This document shows, piece after piece, positions 8,837 to 18,038 of a stretch of 64,000 bases of DNA (position 1 is the stretch's first letter; each line of letters begins with the position of its first letter). The notes under the pieces are model-generated. The model was not told the origin of the DNA, searched no databases, and saw only the letters and a list, made by a program, of their open reading frames with translations. The DNA is from Pseudomonas putida. GTDB lineage: Bacteria > Pseudomonadota > Gammaproteobacteria > Pseudomonadales > Pseudomonadaceae. Location: assembly GCF_002906855.1 (NCBI RefSeq), contig NZ_MINI01000038.1, positions 1,178,001 to 1,242,000 of the forward strand. Direction: 5' to 3'. A program made the position numbers and the translations under genes.

Positions 8837-9535
8837 ATGGCTGTAGCGCAAAATGGGGAGTCTCGGTTCGATTATTACTGGCGCCAGCAGGGCGAATGGG
8901 TCGAGGAACCCAACCAGCGGCGCGGTGGTGAGAGTGGCGTACAACGGCTGAACGATGGCAACGGCAAGGTGCTGTATGCCAAGCGTCAGGTCGGCCATAT
9001 CTATCGCAGCCTGTTGCACCCACTCGGCAGGCCGACCGTGTTGCGCGAGCTCGATGCACTGAACAGCTTCGAGCAACTGGGTGTGCGTGTGCCGCGCATC
9101 GTGTTTTGTGGCGCCGAGCGTGACCCCGAGCACCAATGGCGCGCGCTGCTGGTCAGCGAGGCGCTGGATGGCTTTGTCGAACTCGATACGTGGCACGCCG
9201 AAGGCGCCCGCGAGCGCTATCCTCAAGTTGTGCATGAACGCATGCTCAAGGATCTGGCCGACAACTTGGCGCGCATGCACCTGGGCCATTGGCAGCATGG
9301 CTGCCTGTACGGCAAGCACGTCTTCATCAAGGTCATCGGCGAGGGTGAGCAGGCCCGCGTCGAGGTAGCACTTCTGGATCTGGAAAAATGCCGACGACGC
9401 ATCAGCTGTCAGCGGGCTGCGGGTAACGACCTGCGTCAGCTGCGCCGCCACTCGTCGCTAAATGACACGGAATGGCAAACGCTGCTCTATTTTTACCAGA
9501 TGGCGTTTGGCAGCGCTGTCAAAGGGTTAGGGTAA
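8837..9535 (+). CDS. inaA: InaA/WarB-type lipopolysaccharide kinase-family protein
   Basis: A 232-residue protein of the LPS-kinase (WaaP/InaA) fold. Visible landmarks are YAKRQVGHIYRS, with a lysine in the expected ATP-lysine strand, ARMHLGHWQHGCLYGKHVF in the catalytic-loop position, and LLDLEKCRRR as the metal-binding DxE-type motif. The catalytic loop reads HGCLYGKH instead of a clear HxDxxxxN, so activity is uncertain. The ATG at 8837 lies six bases after the warA stop and one codon after an alternative TTG. It overlaps the next gene through TAATG. Position after colRS and warA supports a role in LPS core or O-antigen modification under envelope stress. Confidence 0.78.
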   Translation: MAVAQNGESRFDYYWRQQGEWVEEPNQRRGGESGVQRLNDGNGKVLYAKRQVGHIYRSLLHPLGRPTVLRELDALNSFEQLGVRVPRIVFCGAERDPEHQWRALLVSEALDGFVELDTWHAEGARERYPQVVHERMLKDLADNLARMHLGHWQHGCLYGKHVFIKVIGEGEQARVEVALLDLEKCRRRISCQRAAGNDLRQLRRHSSLNDTEWQTLLYFYQMAFGSAVKGLG

Positions 9536-9756
9536 TGAAACTAGAAATAGCTCGAGCTTTATTCCTGGTGGCTGGGTTGGCTGTGACCACGGCGGCGGTA
9601 GCTGCCTGGGAAGAGCCACGGCCTGTGGTATTCAGCAAGGCAGACCAGTGCGCGGTGCCGCATGAGGTCAAGGCGCAGCAGAACAAGGCCGAACCGGACC
9701 AGGACCTGCTGTTGTTCCTCTTTGGCATGCGCCAGGGGCTACGGCCGTTTGGCTGA
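9535..9756 (+). CDS. Small exported protein, third gene of the warA operon
   Basis: A 73-residue protein starting at the ATG that overlaps the inaA stop (TAATG). The N-terminus is a signal peptide or anchor (MKLEIARALFLVAGLAVTTAAVAAW). The mature part has one cysteine (SKADQCAVPHEV) and a charged, glutamine-rich centre, ending LLLFLFGMRQGLRPFG. I do not recognise a family. Translational coupling to inaA and the shared ColR-linked promoter suggest a periplasmic accessory role in the same envelope response. A bidirectional terminator follows. Confidence 0.75.
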   Translation: MKLEIARALFLVAGLAVTTAAVAAWEEPRPVVFSKADQCAVPHEVKAQQNKAEPDQDLLLFLFGMRQGLRPFG

Positions 9757-9774
9757 TACAGCTTGAGCAAGATG

Positions 9775-9807
9775 AAGGCCTCGCAAACGCGAGGCCTTTG
9801 TTTTTTT
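9775..9807 (+). terminator. Bidirectional terminator between warA operon and RND operon
   Basis: AAGGCCTCGC at 9775-9784 pairs perfectly with GCGAGGCCTT at 9789-9798 around AAAC, followed by a run of seven T at 9801-9807. The genes on both sides converge here. Confidence 0.88.
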
Positions 9808-9817
9808 GTAGGAGCGG

Positions 9818-12800
9818 TCATGCGGTAATCGGCTGCTTGGCTTCAGACTTGTGTGCCAGCAAGGTGTAGATACACGGCAGCACAAACAGGGTAAACAAGG
9901 TTCCGATAGACATCCCGGTGGCAATCACCGTGCCGATATCGAACCGGCTCACCGCGCCGGCCCCGGTGGCCAGGATCAGCGGCACCATGCCGAACACCAT
10001 CGCCGCCGTGGTCATCAGCACTGGCCGCAGGCGAATGGCGGCCGCTTCCTCGATGGCCTGGCGAACGCTCAAGCCCTTTTCCTCACGCAACTGGTTGGCG
10101 AACTCGACGATCAGGATGCCGTGCTTGCTGATCAGCCCGATCAGCGTCACCAGCCCCACCTGGGTGTAGATGTTCATGCTGGATATGCCCAGGAACAGCG
10201 GTAGCAGCGCACCACAGATCGACAAGGGTACGGTCACCAGGATCACCAACGGGTCGCGGAAGCTCTCGAACTGCGCAGCCAGCACCAGGAAGATGATCGC
10301 CAGTGCCAGGCCGAAGGTCACCCACAGTGCGCTGCCTTCCTGCACGTACTGCCTGGCCGTCCCGGCATAGTCAAAGGCAAAGCCCTCCGGTGCCTCTTCC
10401 CGGGCGATGTCGCGCACCGTCTGCAGCGCCTCGCCGATGCTGACCATCGGCACTCCCTGGATGATCGCCGAGTTAAGCTGCTGGAACTGGTTGAGCTGGC
10501 GCGGGCGGGCGCGGTCACTGAGGGTGATCAGTGTCGACAAGGGCAGCAACTGCCCTTGCTCGTTCTTCACGTAGTAGTTGTTCAGCCAGCCGGCGTTGTC
10601 CCGATAGGGCCGCTCGACCTGGGCAATTACCTTGTAGCTGCGGCCTTCGAGGGTGAAACGGTTGATTTCCGCCTCGCCCAGCAGGGTGGCCAGGGTGCCG
10701 CCGAGCGTATCCATGGACACGCCCATCTGCGCCGCCTTGGCCCGGTCGATATCAACCACCACTTCAGGCTTGTCGAAGGCCAGGTCGATGTCGAGGAAGG
10801 CGAACTTGCCCGATTCCTGCGCCCGTTGCTTGACCCGCTGGGCGACTTCCAGCAGGGCAGGGTAATCGCCGGCAGTGTTGATCACGAACTGGAACGGCAG
10901 GCCCTCACCGGTGCCTGGCAGCGATGGCAGGTTGAAACCGAAGATCTGCAGCCCGCCGATCTGCTCCAGCTTGGCCTGCACCAGCGGCAGCAGTTCCATC
11001 TGCGTGCGCTGGCGTTCGTTCCAGGGCTTGAGCAGGAAGCCACCGATGCCGCTCTGTACGCCGTTGAAGCCGTTGATCTGGAACGACGAGTAGTACTCGG
11101 GGAAGCTCTTGAACAGCGGCGTGAACTGGTCGGTGTAGGCGTTCAGGTAGTCGAGGTTGGCCGGCTGCGGCGAGCTGCTCATCATGAAGATCACACCCTG
11201 GTCCTCGTTGGGCGCCAGCTCGTTCTGGGTGAACTTCAGCAGCAGCGGGATCAGACACAGGATGATCACGGCGAACACCAGCACCACCGGGCGACTGTCG
11301 AGGGTGGCATGCAGCAGGCGCTGGTAACGTACCTTGAGGCCTTCGAACAGCACGTCGAGCCGATGGGCCAGGCCGCTGGGGTTCTGCTCCTGGCGCAGAA
11401 GCAGGGCGCACATCATCGGCGACAGGGTCAGGGCGACGATGCCAGAGATCACTACCGCGCCAGCCAGGGTCAGGGCGAACTCCTTGAACAGCGCACCGGT
11501 GAGCCCGGTAAGGAAGCCGATGGGCGCGTACACCGCCGCCAGGGTGATCGTCATCGACACCACCGGCATGGCGATTTCCCGCGCGCCTTCCAGGGCGGAA
11601 TCGAAGGGAGACTTGCCTTCCTCCATGTGCCGGTGGATGTTCTCCACCACCACAATGGCATCGTCCACCACCAGGCCGATGGCCAGCACCATCGCCAGCA
11701 GTGTCAGCAGGTTCAGCGAGTAGCCCATCATCTGCATGAAGAACAGCACGCCGATCATCGACAGTGGGATGGTCACCACCGGGATCAGCACCGAGCGCAG
11801 CGCGCCGAGGAACAGGAACACCACCACGATGACGATCAGCACCGCTTCGCCCAGGGTCTTGATCACTTCGTCGATGGACGCCTGGATGAACAACGTGGCG
11901 TCGTAGGCGATCGATACCTTCAGCGCCGACGGCAGCTGGCTTTCCAGCTCCGGCATGATGCGCCGCACTTCCTTGATCACGTCCAGCGGGTTGGCCGCCG
12001 GGGTGGCCTTGATGCCGATATAGACCGACGGCGTGCCATCGAACGAACTGACCGTGTCGTAATTTTCCGCGCCCATCTCCACCCGTGCCACGTCACCCAA
12101 CAGCACCCTGCTGTCACCGGACACCTTGAGCGGTAGCGCGGCGAAGGCTTCGGCCGATTTCAGCTCGGTGCTGGCGTTGATGCTGGTGACCACGTACTCG
12201 CCCTTTACCTCGCCGGCGGCGGAGAGGAAGTTGTAGCGGCGTACGGCATTGGTCACGTCGGTGGCGGCAAGGCCGAAGCCGGCCAGCTTCACCGGGTCGA
12301 TCCAGATGCGCATGGCGAACACCTGATTGCCCAGGATTTCCGCTTCGGCCATGCCCGGCAGGGTGGCCAGCTTGGGCTGGATCACCCGCGACAGGTAGTC
12401 GGTGATCTGCGGGTTGCTCATCTCCTTGCTGTAGAAACTGATGTACATCAGCGCCGATGCGTCGGCGGCTTCCTTGCTCAGGACCGGGTCTTCAGAATCC
12501 TGCGGGAGCTGGTTGCGCACCTCGTTGGCCTTGGCCAGCAGTTCGGTGAACAGGCGGTCGCTGTCGGCGCCGATGCGCGCGTAGATGGAGATCACCGAAA
12601 AGTTCTGCCGGCTGACCGAGGTCATGTAGTCGATGCCTTCGGCGCTGGCCAGGCTCTGTTGCAGCGGCTGGGTGATGTAGCCCTGGATGGTTTCGGCGTT
12701 GGCCCCGGGGTAGGCGGTGGTCACAGTGATCAGGGCGTTTTCCATTTTCGGGTACTGGCGGATCTGCAGCTTGTTCCAGGCCTGGAAGCCGAGCAGCAGG

Positions 12801-12862
12801 ATCAGCAGGCTGACCACGCTGGCCAGCACCGGGCGGCGGATGAACGGGTCGGTGAACGCCAT
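9818..12862 (-). CDS. RND-type efflux transporter (HAE-1 family, MexW-like)
   Basis: A 1014-residue inner-membrane pump subunit beginning MAFTDPFIRRPVLA with the usual 12-helix layout. Landmarks are the Asp pair of helix 4 in GLVVDDAIVVVENI, the helix-10 lysine in ISKHGILIVEFANQLREE, and two large periplasmic loops. It exports small hydrophobic compounds or drugs by proton antiport, with the adaptor encoded just upstream and an outer-membrane channel supplied from elsewhere. GGAGG precedes the ATG at 12862, 13 bases after the adaptor stop. Gene order (no outer-membrane gene, next to colRS and the imelysin cluster) matches the mexVW locus of P. aeruginosa. Substrates are not predictable. Confidence 0.88.
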   Translation of the reverse strand: MAFTDPFIRRPVLASVVSLLILLLGFQAWNKLQIRQYPKMENALITVTTAYPGANAETIQGYITQPLQQSLASAEGIDYMTSVSRQNFSVISIYARIGADSDRLFTELLAKANEVRNQLPQDSEDPVLSKEAADASALMYISFYSKEMSNPQITDYLSRVIQPKLATLPGMAEAEILGNQVFAMRIWIDPVKLAGFGLAATDVTNAVRRYNFLSAAGEVKGEYVVTSINASTELKSAEAFAALPLKVSGDSRVLLGDVARVEMGAENYDTVSSFDGTPSVYIGIKATPAANPLDVIKEVRRIMPELESQLPSALKVSIAYDATLFIQASIDEVIKTLGEAVLIVIVVVFLFLGALRSVLIPVVTIPLSMIGVLFFMQMMGYSLNLLTLLAMVLAIGLVVDDAIVVVENIHRHMEEGKSPFDSALEGAREIAMPVVSMTITLAAVYAPIGFLTGLTGALFKEFALTLAGAVVISGIVALTLSPMMCALLLRQEQNPSGLAHRLDVLFEGLKVRYQRLLHATLDSRPVVLVFAVIILCLIPLLLKFTQNELAPNEDQGVIFMMSSSPQPANLDYLNAYTDQFTPLFKSFPEYYSSFQINGFNGVQSGIGGFLLKPWNERQRTQMELLPLVQAKLEQIGGLQIFGFNLPSLPGTGEGLPFQFVINTAGDYPALLEVAQRVKQRAQESGKFAFLDIDLAFDKPEVVVDIDRAKAAQMGVSMDTLGGTLATLLGEAEINRFTLEGRSYKVIAQVERPYRDNAGWLNNYYVKNEQGQLLPLSTLITLSDRARPRQLNQFQQLNSAIIQGVPMVSIGEALQTVRDIAREEAPEGFAFDYAGTARQYVQEGSALWVTFGLALAIIFLVLAAQFESFRDPLVILVTVPLSICGALLPLFLGISSMNIYTQVGLVTLIGLISKHGILIVEFANQLREEKGLSVRQAIEEAAAIRLRPVLMTTAAMVFGMVPLILATGAGAVSRFDIGTVIATGMSIGTLFTLFVLPCIYTLLAHKSEAKQPITA

Positions 12863-12875
12863 GCCTGCCTCCTGC

Positions 12876-14024
12876 TCAGTCGGTGCGCGGGGCGCCCTGT
12901 TCGGGCTTGAGCGCGCTGTCCTGGCCAATGCGGATGGTCGCGCCCGGGGTCAGCTTGAGCTGCCCGGCGGTGACCACCTGCTCGCCGGCCTTGAGGCCCT
13001 TGCTGACCACCACCACGCCATCGCGGCGTTCGCCGGTCTGCACGGTACGCTGTTCGGCGCTGAGCTGTGGCTGGCCCTTGTCGTCGTTTTCCGGGTTGCC
13101 GTCCTTGTCTTTCTTCGGCGTGGCGACGTACACCGAGTTGCCGTACAGGGTGTAGGTGATGGCACTTTCCGGCACCACTACCTGGGGCTGTGGATCGGGC
13201 AGCAGGATCAGCAGGTTGGCGAACATGCCGGGCAGCAGCTTGTCGTCCGGGTTGGCCAGGGTTGCGCGCACCAGCAGGTTGCGCGTGTTCTCATCGACCT
13301 TGGGGTTGATCGCGCTGAGGCTGGCCGGGAAGGTCTGGCCGGGGTAGGCCGCCACCTGCACCAGCACCTGCTGGCCCAGGCTCAGGTGCGGCAGCGCCTG
13401 TTCCGGGACGTTGAAGTCGACATACAGGCTGGACAGGTCCTGCAGGGTGGCGATCACCGTGCCGGCGGCCAGGTACTGGCCAATGTCCACCTGGCGGATG
13501 CCGATGGTGCCATTGAACGGCGCGTTGATGCTTTTCTTGATCTTTTGCGCCTTGAGCTGTTCGACCACCGCCTGATTGCGCCGGTACTGGGAGGACAGGC
13601 GATCGAACTCGCCGCGGGAAATGGCGGCATCGCCGACCAGCTGGCTGCCGCGGCCGAAGTCGACCTTGGCCAGCCCCAGGTCGGCCTGGGCGGTGCCGAG
13701 CAGGGCGGTTTCCTGGTCGTCGTTGAGCTGCAGCAGCGGTTGCCCGGCTTTGACCTTCTGCCCGGAGTCGAAGTACAAGGCTTTGACGATGCCTTCCACT
13801 TCCAGACTCAGCTCGACGCCTTGCAGGGCCTTGAGGCTGCCTACGGCAGGCAGGCGTTCCTGCCACTGGCGCTGTTCGGCCGGTGCGGCTGCAACGGTGA
13901 TGGGCGGCCTGGGCGCCGAGAACATCTGGATCTGCCGGTAGATCGAGAAGCCCTTGTAGCCCCCCAGGGCCAGCACGATCAGCAGAACGACGGCCAACAT
14001 GATGAGCATGCGGCGGCGTAGCAT
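12876..14024 (-). CDS. RND efflux periplasmic adaptor (membrane fusion protein, MexV-like)
   Basis: A 382-residue adaptor with one N-terminal membrane anchor (MLIMLAVVLLIVLALGGY) and the ordered MFP parts: a lipoyl half (GSLKALQGVELSLEVEGIV), an alpha-helical hairpin (LGTAQADLGLAKVDFGRGSQLV and onward), the second lipoyl half (APFNGTIGIRQVDIGQYL), and beta-barrel and membrane-proximal domains. It links the inner-membrane RND pump to an outer-membrane channel. AAGGA lies upstream of the ATG at 14024. It is first in a two-gene operon. The anchor lacks a lipobox cysteine, so it is membrane-anchored, not lipidated. Confidence 0.87.
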   Translation of the reverse strand: MLRRRMLIMLAVVLLIVLALGGYKGFSIYRQIQMFSAPRPPITVAAAPAEQRQWQERLPAVGSLKALQGVELSLEVEGIVKALYFDSGQKVKAGQPLLQLNDDQETALLGTAQADLGLAKVDFGRGSQLVGDAAISRGEFDRLSSQYRRNQAVVEQLKAQKIKKSINAPFNGTIGIRQVDIGQYLAAGTVIATLQDLSSLYVDFNVPEQALPHLSLGQQVLVQVAAYPGQTFPASLSAINPKVDENTRNLLVRATLANPDDKLLPGMFANLLILLPDPQPQVVVPESAITYTLYGNSVYVATPKKDKDGNPENDDKGQPQLSAEQRTVQTGERRDGVVVVSKGLKAGEQVVTAGQLKLTPGATIRIGQDSALKPEQGAPRTD

Positions 14025-14133
14025 AGGTCCGGTTCCTTGGATGCGTGGTTGTTATTCGTTTTGACACGACAACGGGCGATCCTGCCCACGTGCGGATGAT
14101 GGAAGTATTGCAGAAGGAGAGGGGATTGCCTGT

Positions 14134-14232
14134 ACCGGCCTCTTCGCGGGGCAAGCCCGCTCCTACAGGTACATTGCGAACCCACGGATTGTGGGGCCCT
14201 GCAGGAGCGGGCTTGCCCCGCGAAAGGTCCGT
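14134..14232. repeat. Inverted pair of P. putida-type REP elements
   Basis: Copy one (14134-14169) reads ACCGGCCTCTTCGCGGGG followed by CAAGCCCGCTCCTACAGG. Copy two (about 14198-14228) is its reverse complement with small changes. This is the extragenic palindrome typical of the P. putida group. The pair fills the gap between the adaptor gene promoter and the 3' end of the DUF1513 gene and may also end transcription of the latter. Confidence 0.85.
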
Positions 14233-15329
14233 CAAGCCAGGTGCAGGTGGTTATCCCAGAACCCGGAAGGCAGGTCCATCGGTTGCCCGATCAGTTCGGC
14301 CTTGCGGCAATCGTAGAAGCGGCAACGGCCCTGCCCGGAGGTGACAACGAAACCATCCTTGACCGCGCCGACCCCGGCGCAATCGGGCATCGGCGCATCG
14401 AGCTTCACCGCACCGCTGTCCAGGTCCCAGACGAACAGGCGGTTGGCCCGCGGCGCAGTCACGGCCACCAGGCGAAGGTCGCTGTGGATGGCGACGCTGG
14501 CGGTGTACTGGGCCATCGATTGCAGCTGGCGCTCAGGTACCGGGAAGGCCTTGAATGGCTCCCCCGGGCGCTTGATCGCCAGCAGCTCGGCGGTCTCGTC
14601 GGCAGCGCCCATGAACTGCTGGCAGGCGGCGATGGTGCCATCGTCGCCCACTGCCAGGTGCCGCACGCTGTTCATCTGCTGGGCCAGGGTCTCCTTGCTC
14701 AGCATGGTGCCGTCGCGCTGCATCAGCACCAGGCTCGGCTCCATGGCATTGAGGTTCATCTCGACCCGGCTCTCGGCCTCGGTGCGGATGCCACCGTTGG
14801 CCACGACCAGGGTTTCGCCGTCCGGCAGCCAGGCCACTTCATGGGGGCCGATGCCGTGGGTCGGGATCTCGCCCGTATGCACCAGACGCTCACCCACGAA
14901 GCGGTACACGCCGAGCACGCCACGGCCTGGGTCAGTGGTGTCGTTCTCGGTGGCATACAGCCATTCGCCACCCTGGTGGATCACCGCATGGCCATAGAAG
15001 TGCCGGTTCGGTTGCGAGGTGACAGTCTGCAGCAGGCGCCCGTCGCGCAGGTCGACCAGGTAGCTTTCGGTACCGGGGCGACGGGCGACGAACAGGGCGA
15101 TCGGCAGCTCGGGGTGGTTGATGATGGCATGGCAACGCTGGGCAACCTGGGTACTGAACACCTGGGTGCCGTCCAGGCGGAACCCGACCGCATAATGCTT
15201 GCCGTCGCCATCGTCCCGCGCCGACAGCAGCAAGGGTTCGCTGCCTTTGTTGCGCAGCAGGCTCCAACCGCCCAGGGTCAGGGCGCTGAGCAATACGCTA
15301 CCGAGTTTGAGGGCCTGGCGTCGCAGCAT
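14232..15329 (-). CDS. DUF1513 exported beta-propeller-like protein
   Basis: A 365-residue protein with an N-terminal export signal (LRRQALKLGSVLLSALTLGGWSLL) that has twin-arginine-like character (MLRRQALKLG). The rest alternates propeller-type strands, with GGEWLYATEN, GIGPHEVAWLPDG and HLAVGDDGTIAACQQ as repeated blade-like motifs. DUF1513 proteins regularly accompany imelysins and di-haem cytochromes, as here, and are thought to take part in iron handling. It is the last gene of the operon, with two bases between it and the preceding stop. REP elements abut its 3' end. No catalytic function can be assigned. Confidence 0.82.
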   Translation of the reverse strand: MLRRQALKLGSVLLSALTLGGWSLLRNKGSEPLLLSARDDGDGKHYAVGFRLDGTQVFSTQVAQRCHAIINHPELPIALFVARRPGTESYLVDLRDGRLLQTVTSQPNRHFYGHAVIHQGGEWLYATENDTTDPGRGVLGVYRFVGERLVHTGEIPTHGIGPHEVAWLPDGETLVVANGGIRTEAESRVEMNLNAMEPSLVLMQRDGTMLSKETLAQQMNSVRHLAVGDDGTIAACQQFMGAADETAELLAIKRPGEPFKAFPVPERQLQSMAQYTASVAIHSDLRLVAVTAPRANRLFVWDLDSGAVKLDAPMPDCAGVGAVKDGFVVTSGQGRCRFYDCRKAELIGQPMDLPSGFWDNHLHLA

Positions 15330-15331
15330 GA

Positions 15332-16396
15332 TCAGTCACCGTCGTTGGCATTGAAGCCCAGCTGGATGTTCAGCGCCTTGGCCAGGTCGCCTTCGTGCAG
15401 GCGGTGGACGGCGTTGAGGGCATCGTAGATCTGGTTGAGGGTCTGCTGCCCGGCGTCGTCGGCCAGCAGTTCGCCGAGGGGCTTCTGATTGTCGGCCAGC
15501 AGTTTGAGCGCCGTAGCGTAGGCGTCGTCGATCTTCTGCGCCAGGGCTTTCTGATCGCTGGGCAGCAGGCTGCGCAGGCCCTGGTTGTCGACCCCGACCC
15601 ACACTGCCTGGGCGGCCTTGAGGGTGGCTTCCAGGCTCTTCAGCGAAGAGTGGCTGCGCCAGGCTTCGGCCTGCAGCGGCTGCGGGATGCCCTTGCTCTG
15701 GCGGCCCATCGGTGCCCCCAGCTTCTTCTTCAGGGTGTCCAGGGCGGTGACCTGGGAGCGCAGCAGGTCGGCGATCGCCTCGTGGGAGTCGGCGTAGCGC
15801 TGGTTGGGGAACTTGGTCATCTGCGACAGCATGCCGTCGGTGCTGTTCCAGGTCTTGAGGATGTCCTCGGCCAGGACTTTCTGGTGATCGGCGATGGCGA
15901 CCAGCAGCGGGCAGTAGCGGGCTTTCTGCTCGGCAGTGGCGATGTCCGGCTTGCTGTCGAAGAGGATGTACTCGTACGCCGACAGACCGCGTACCACGAC
16001 GCTGGCCTTGCCCAGGGCGGCGGCATCGACCGGCTTGTCGCCGTTGACCAGTTGCTCGACCTGGCGGCCGACCAGGTTCTTCTTGTCTGGCCAGAACTGT
16101 ACCTGCCAGGCGCGGTTGCCTTCGGCCAGCGGGCCGACCAGCAGCGGTTGCAGTTCGGCCCAGGCTTTTTGCGCATTGAGGAAGTCGGCGCGCGCGGTGT
16201 CCAGGCTTTCCTTGCCTTCACAGTAGGCCAGGGCGCTGGCAGCCAGCTGGCGGTCGGCTTCGACCCAGCGGCTGTAGGTCGGCAGGATCACCTGCTTGGC
16301 GATGGCGGCGGAAGTCACCGCCTGCGGGTCTTGCGGCGAGCAGGCACCCAGGGCGAGTGCGGCGAGGCTGGTGAACAACAGTTTGGGTCGGAACAT
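15332..16396 (-). CDS. Imelysin-family lipoprotein (second copy)
   Basis: A 354-residue lipoprotein with lipobox LGAC at residues 16-19 (MFRPKLLFTSLAALALGACSPQ). The body has the all-helical imelysin fold: SRWVEADRQLAAS, a central helix GLSAYEYILFD, and a second repeat with EAWRSHSSLKSLEATL. The GxHxxE motif of classical imelysins reads GLSAYE, so the His is lost; this is common in paired imelysins. These proteins were first described as peptidases but are now viewed as periplasmic iron-related proteins akin to EfeO. It is third in the four-gene operon, 19 bases after the di-haem gene. Confidence 0.85.
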   Translation of the reverse strand: MFRPKLLFTSLAALALGACSPQDPQAVTSAAIAKQVILPTYSRWVEADRQLAASALAYCEGKESLDTARADFLNAQKAWAELQPLLVGPLAEGNRAWQVQFWPDKKNLVGRQVEQLVNGDKPVDAAALGKASVVVRGLSAYEYILFDSKPDIATAEQKARYCPLLVAIADHQKVLAEDILKTWNSTDGMLSQMTKFPNQRYADSHEAIADLLRSQVTALDTLKKKLGAPMGRQSKGIPQPLQAEAWRSHSSLKSLEATLKAAQAVWVGVDNQGLRSLLPSDQKALAQKIDDAYATALKLLADNQKPLGELLADDAGQQTLNQIYDALNAVHRLHEGDLAKALNIQLGFNANDGD

Positions 16397-16415
16397 GCCC
16401 GGCTCCTTGCGCGTT

Positions 16416-17843
16416 TTAAAGTGAGTTCAGGAAAGCCAGCAACGCGGCGCGCTGCTCGGCATTGAAGGTCAAGACATGGTCGCGCGCCGACTGGGCTTCG
16501 CCGCCGTGCCAGAGCACGGCTTCGAGCAGGTTGCGGGCGCGGCCGTCATGCAGGTACTGGGTGTGGCCACTGACGGTTTCGGTCAGGCCGATGCCCCACA
16601 GTGGCGGGGTACGCCAGTCTTGGCCGTTGGCCGCGAATTCGGTGCGTTCGTCGGCCAGACCTGGGCCCATGTCGTGCAGCAGCAGGTCGCTGTAGGGGCG
16701 GATCACCTGGTTGGCCAGCTCCGCTTGGGCGGTGTTGGCAGCGGTGGTGAACTGCGGGATGTGGCAGGCCTGGCAGCCGGCCTGGAAGAACAGGTTCTTG
16801 CCGGCCAGCACTTGCGGTGCGCCGACGTCACGACGGGCAGGCACGCCGAGGTTGCGGGTGTAGAAGGTGACCAGGCGCAGGATGTTGTCGCTGACTTCCT
16901 TTTCGTCGCCTTCGCCGTTGCCATTGGGCGCGGCCAGGCAGTCGACCTGGGCCGGGGTGCAGTCGTCCTTCGGCTGCAAGGTGCTGGTCAGGCCCATGTC
17001 ACCGTTGAAGGCGTGCACGTTCTGCTGGTTGACGTTGGGCTGCCCAGCCTTCCAGCCGAAGCGGCCGATCACGGTCTTGCCCTGGGTGTCGTCCCAGACC
17101 CGGTTGGCGCGGCCGCGGATACCGTCGTGGTTGCGGTCGTCCGGGTCTTCGTTGGCCAGGATGTCGGCCTCGGGGATGGCTTCGAGCAGGCCCAGGCCGA
17201 TCATCGGTGGGGCGACGCGGGCAGAGAAGCGCGTGTCGGGGTGCATGGGGCCATAGCCGAGCTGGGTGATCTGCAGGGCCGGACGGCGCAGTTCGACCGG
17301 GTAGCCGTCCTTGAAGGTGACGGTCTGCGTGGAGTAGTTCACCCTTACCTTGCCTTCTGGCGCTACGCCGGGTATGGCCATGTCCTGCAACTGGGTGCCG
17401 TAGACGGGTTCGGGGACCACGCCCAGGCGCTCGATCTCCTTGGCCAAGTAAGGCTGATCGGGGATCGACAGGCGCACCAGCATGCCTACGGCATTGCTGT
17501 CGCCCGGCTCCGGCGGGTGCCCGCGGCCGTCGCGCACGTGGCAGTTCTGGCAGGCCGTGGTGTTGAACAACGGGCCCAGGCCGTCACGCGCGGTGGTGGT
17601 GGACGGGGCGATCACCCAAGGGTTGCGGAAGAAGCTGTTGCCCACGGCGAAGTCCAGGCGCCGCTCGGCCGAGAGGTTGGCCGAAGGCAGGGAGAATGCC
17701 TTGCGGTCGTCGCGCTGGACCGTTGCCTGACCGCCAGACAGCGCTTCGCCGGGCTCGGCCTGGGTGAAACGCGGGGCGTCGTCACAGGCGGCAAGGGCGA
17801 TGGCCAGCAGCAGAGGGGAGAGTCGGGACAGCGACGAGGACAT
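16416..17843 (-). CDS. Di-haem c-type cytochrome / putative thiol oxidoreductase (DUF1111)
   Basis: A 475-residue exported protein with a lipobox-like LAAC at the end of the signal (LLLAIALAACDD). It has two CxxCH haem-attachment sites: CQNCH near residue 99 (LFNTTACQNCHVRDGRG) and CQACH near residue 360 (FFQAGCQACHIPQF). The C-terminus carries a distal-haem region YSDLLLHDMGPGL and HDGRARNLLEAVLWHGGEA. The family resembles MauG/CcpA peroxidases. Sitting between two imelysins, it may oxidise or reduce iron before uptake. It is second in the operon. The long gap (195 bases) from the first imelysin contains a terminator-like hairpin, so partial read-through or its own promoter is likely. Confidence 0.87.
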   Translation of the reverse strand: MSSSLSRLSPLLLAIALAACDDAPRFTQAEPGEALSGGQATVQRDDRKAFSLPSANLSAERRLDFAVGNSFFRNPWVIAPSTTTARDGLGPLFNTTACQNCHVRDGRGHPPEPGDSNAVGMLVRLSIPDQPYLAKEIERLGVVPEPVYGTQLQDMAIPGVAPEGKVRVNYSTQTVTFKDGYPVELRRPALQITQLGYGPMHPDTRFSARVAPPMIGLGLLEAIPEADILANEDPDDRNHDGIRGRANRVWDDTQGKTVIGRFGWKAGQPNVNQQNVHAFNGDMGLTSTLQPKDDCTPAQVDCLAAPNGNGEGDEKEVSDNILRLVTFYTRNLGVPARRDVGAPQVLAGKNLFFQAGCQACHIPQFTTAANTAQAELANQVIRPYSDLLLHDMGPGLADERTEFAANGQDWRTPPLWGIGLTETVSGHTQYLHDGRARNLLEAVLWHGGEAQSARDHVLTFNAEQRAALLAFLNSL

Positions 17844-17991
17844 GCAAAATCCTGGGCGTGGACGAAAAACCGGCGTGCAAGCTTAGCAGGCCGGCGATGT
17901 TTGAATAAGAGCAATTTGCAATTACCCGGGTGAAAAGGATGTGAAATCTCAGCATTTTCATGGGCTTCATTGGCCCTTTCACGGGGCACAG

Positions 17992-18015
17992 AAAAAAGGC
18001 GACCCGCAGGCCGCC
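17992..18015 (-). terminator. Terminator after the first imelysin gene
   Basis: Read on the minus strand: GGCGGCC (18015-18009), a TGCG loop, GGTCGCC (18004-17998), then a run of six T (17997-17992). It should attenuate read-through into the di-haem gene. Confidence 0.7.
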
Positions 18016-18038
18016 TCATTGTGAGCCAGCACAGCCGA

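Noticed and set aside
10556..12136. 526-codon plus-strand frame within the RND pump gene
   Set aside because: Shadow frame; His/Gln/Arg-rich low-complexity translation opposite a clear RND transporter.
14134..14232. Repeated palindromes as a CRISPR array
   Set aside because: Only two inverted copies per site, no regular spacers and no cas genes; they are REP elements.
16476..17933. 485-codon plus-strand frame opposite the di-haem cytochrome
   Set aside because: Antisense shadow; the minus strand has two CxxCH sites, a signal peptide and family length.
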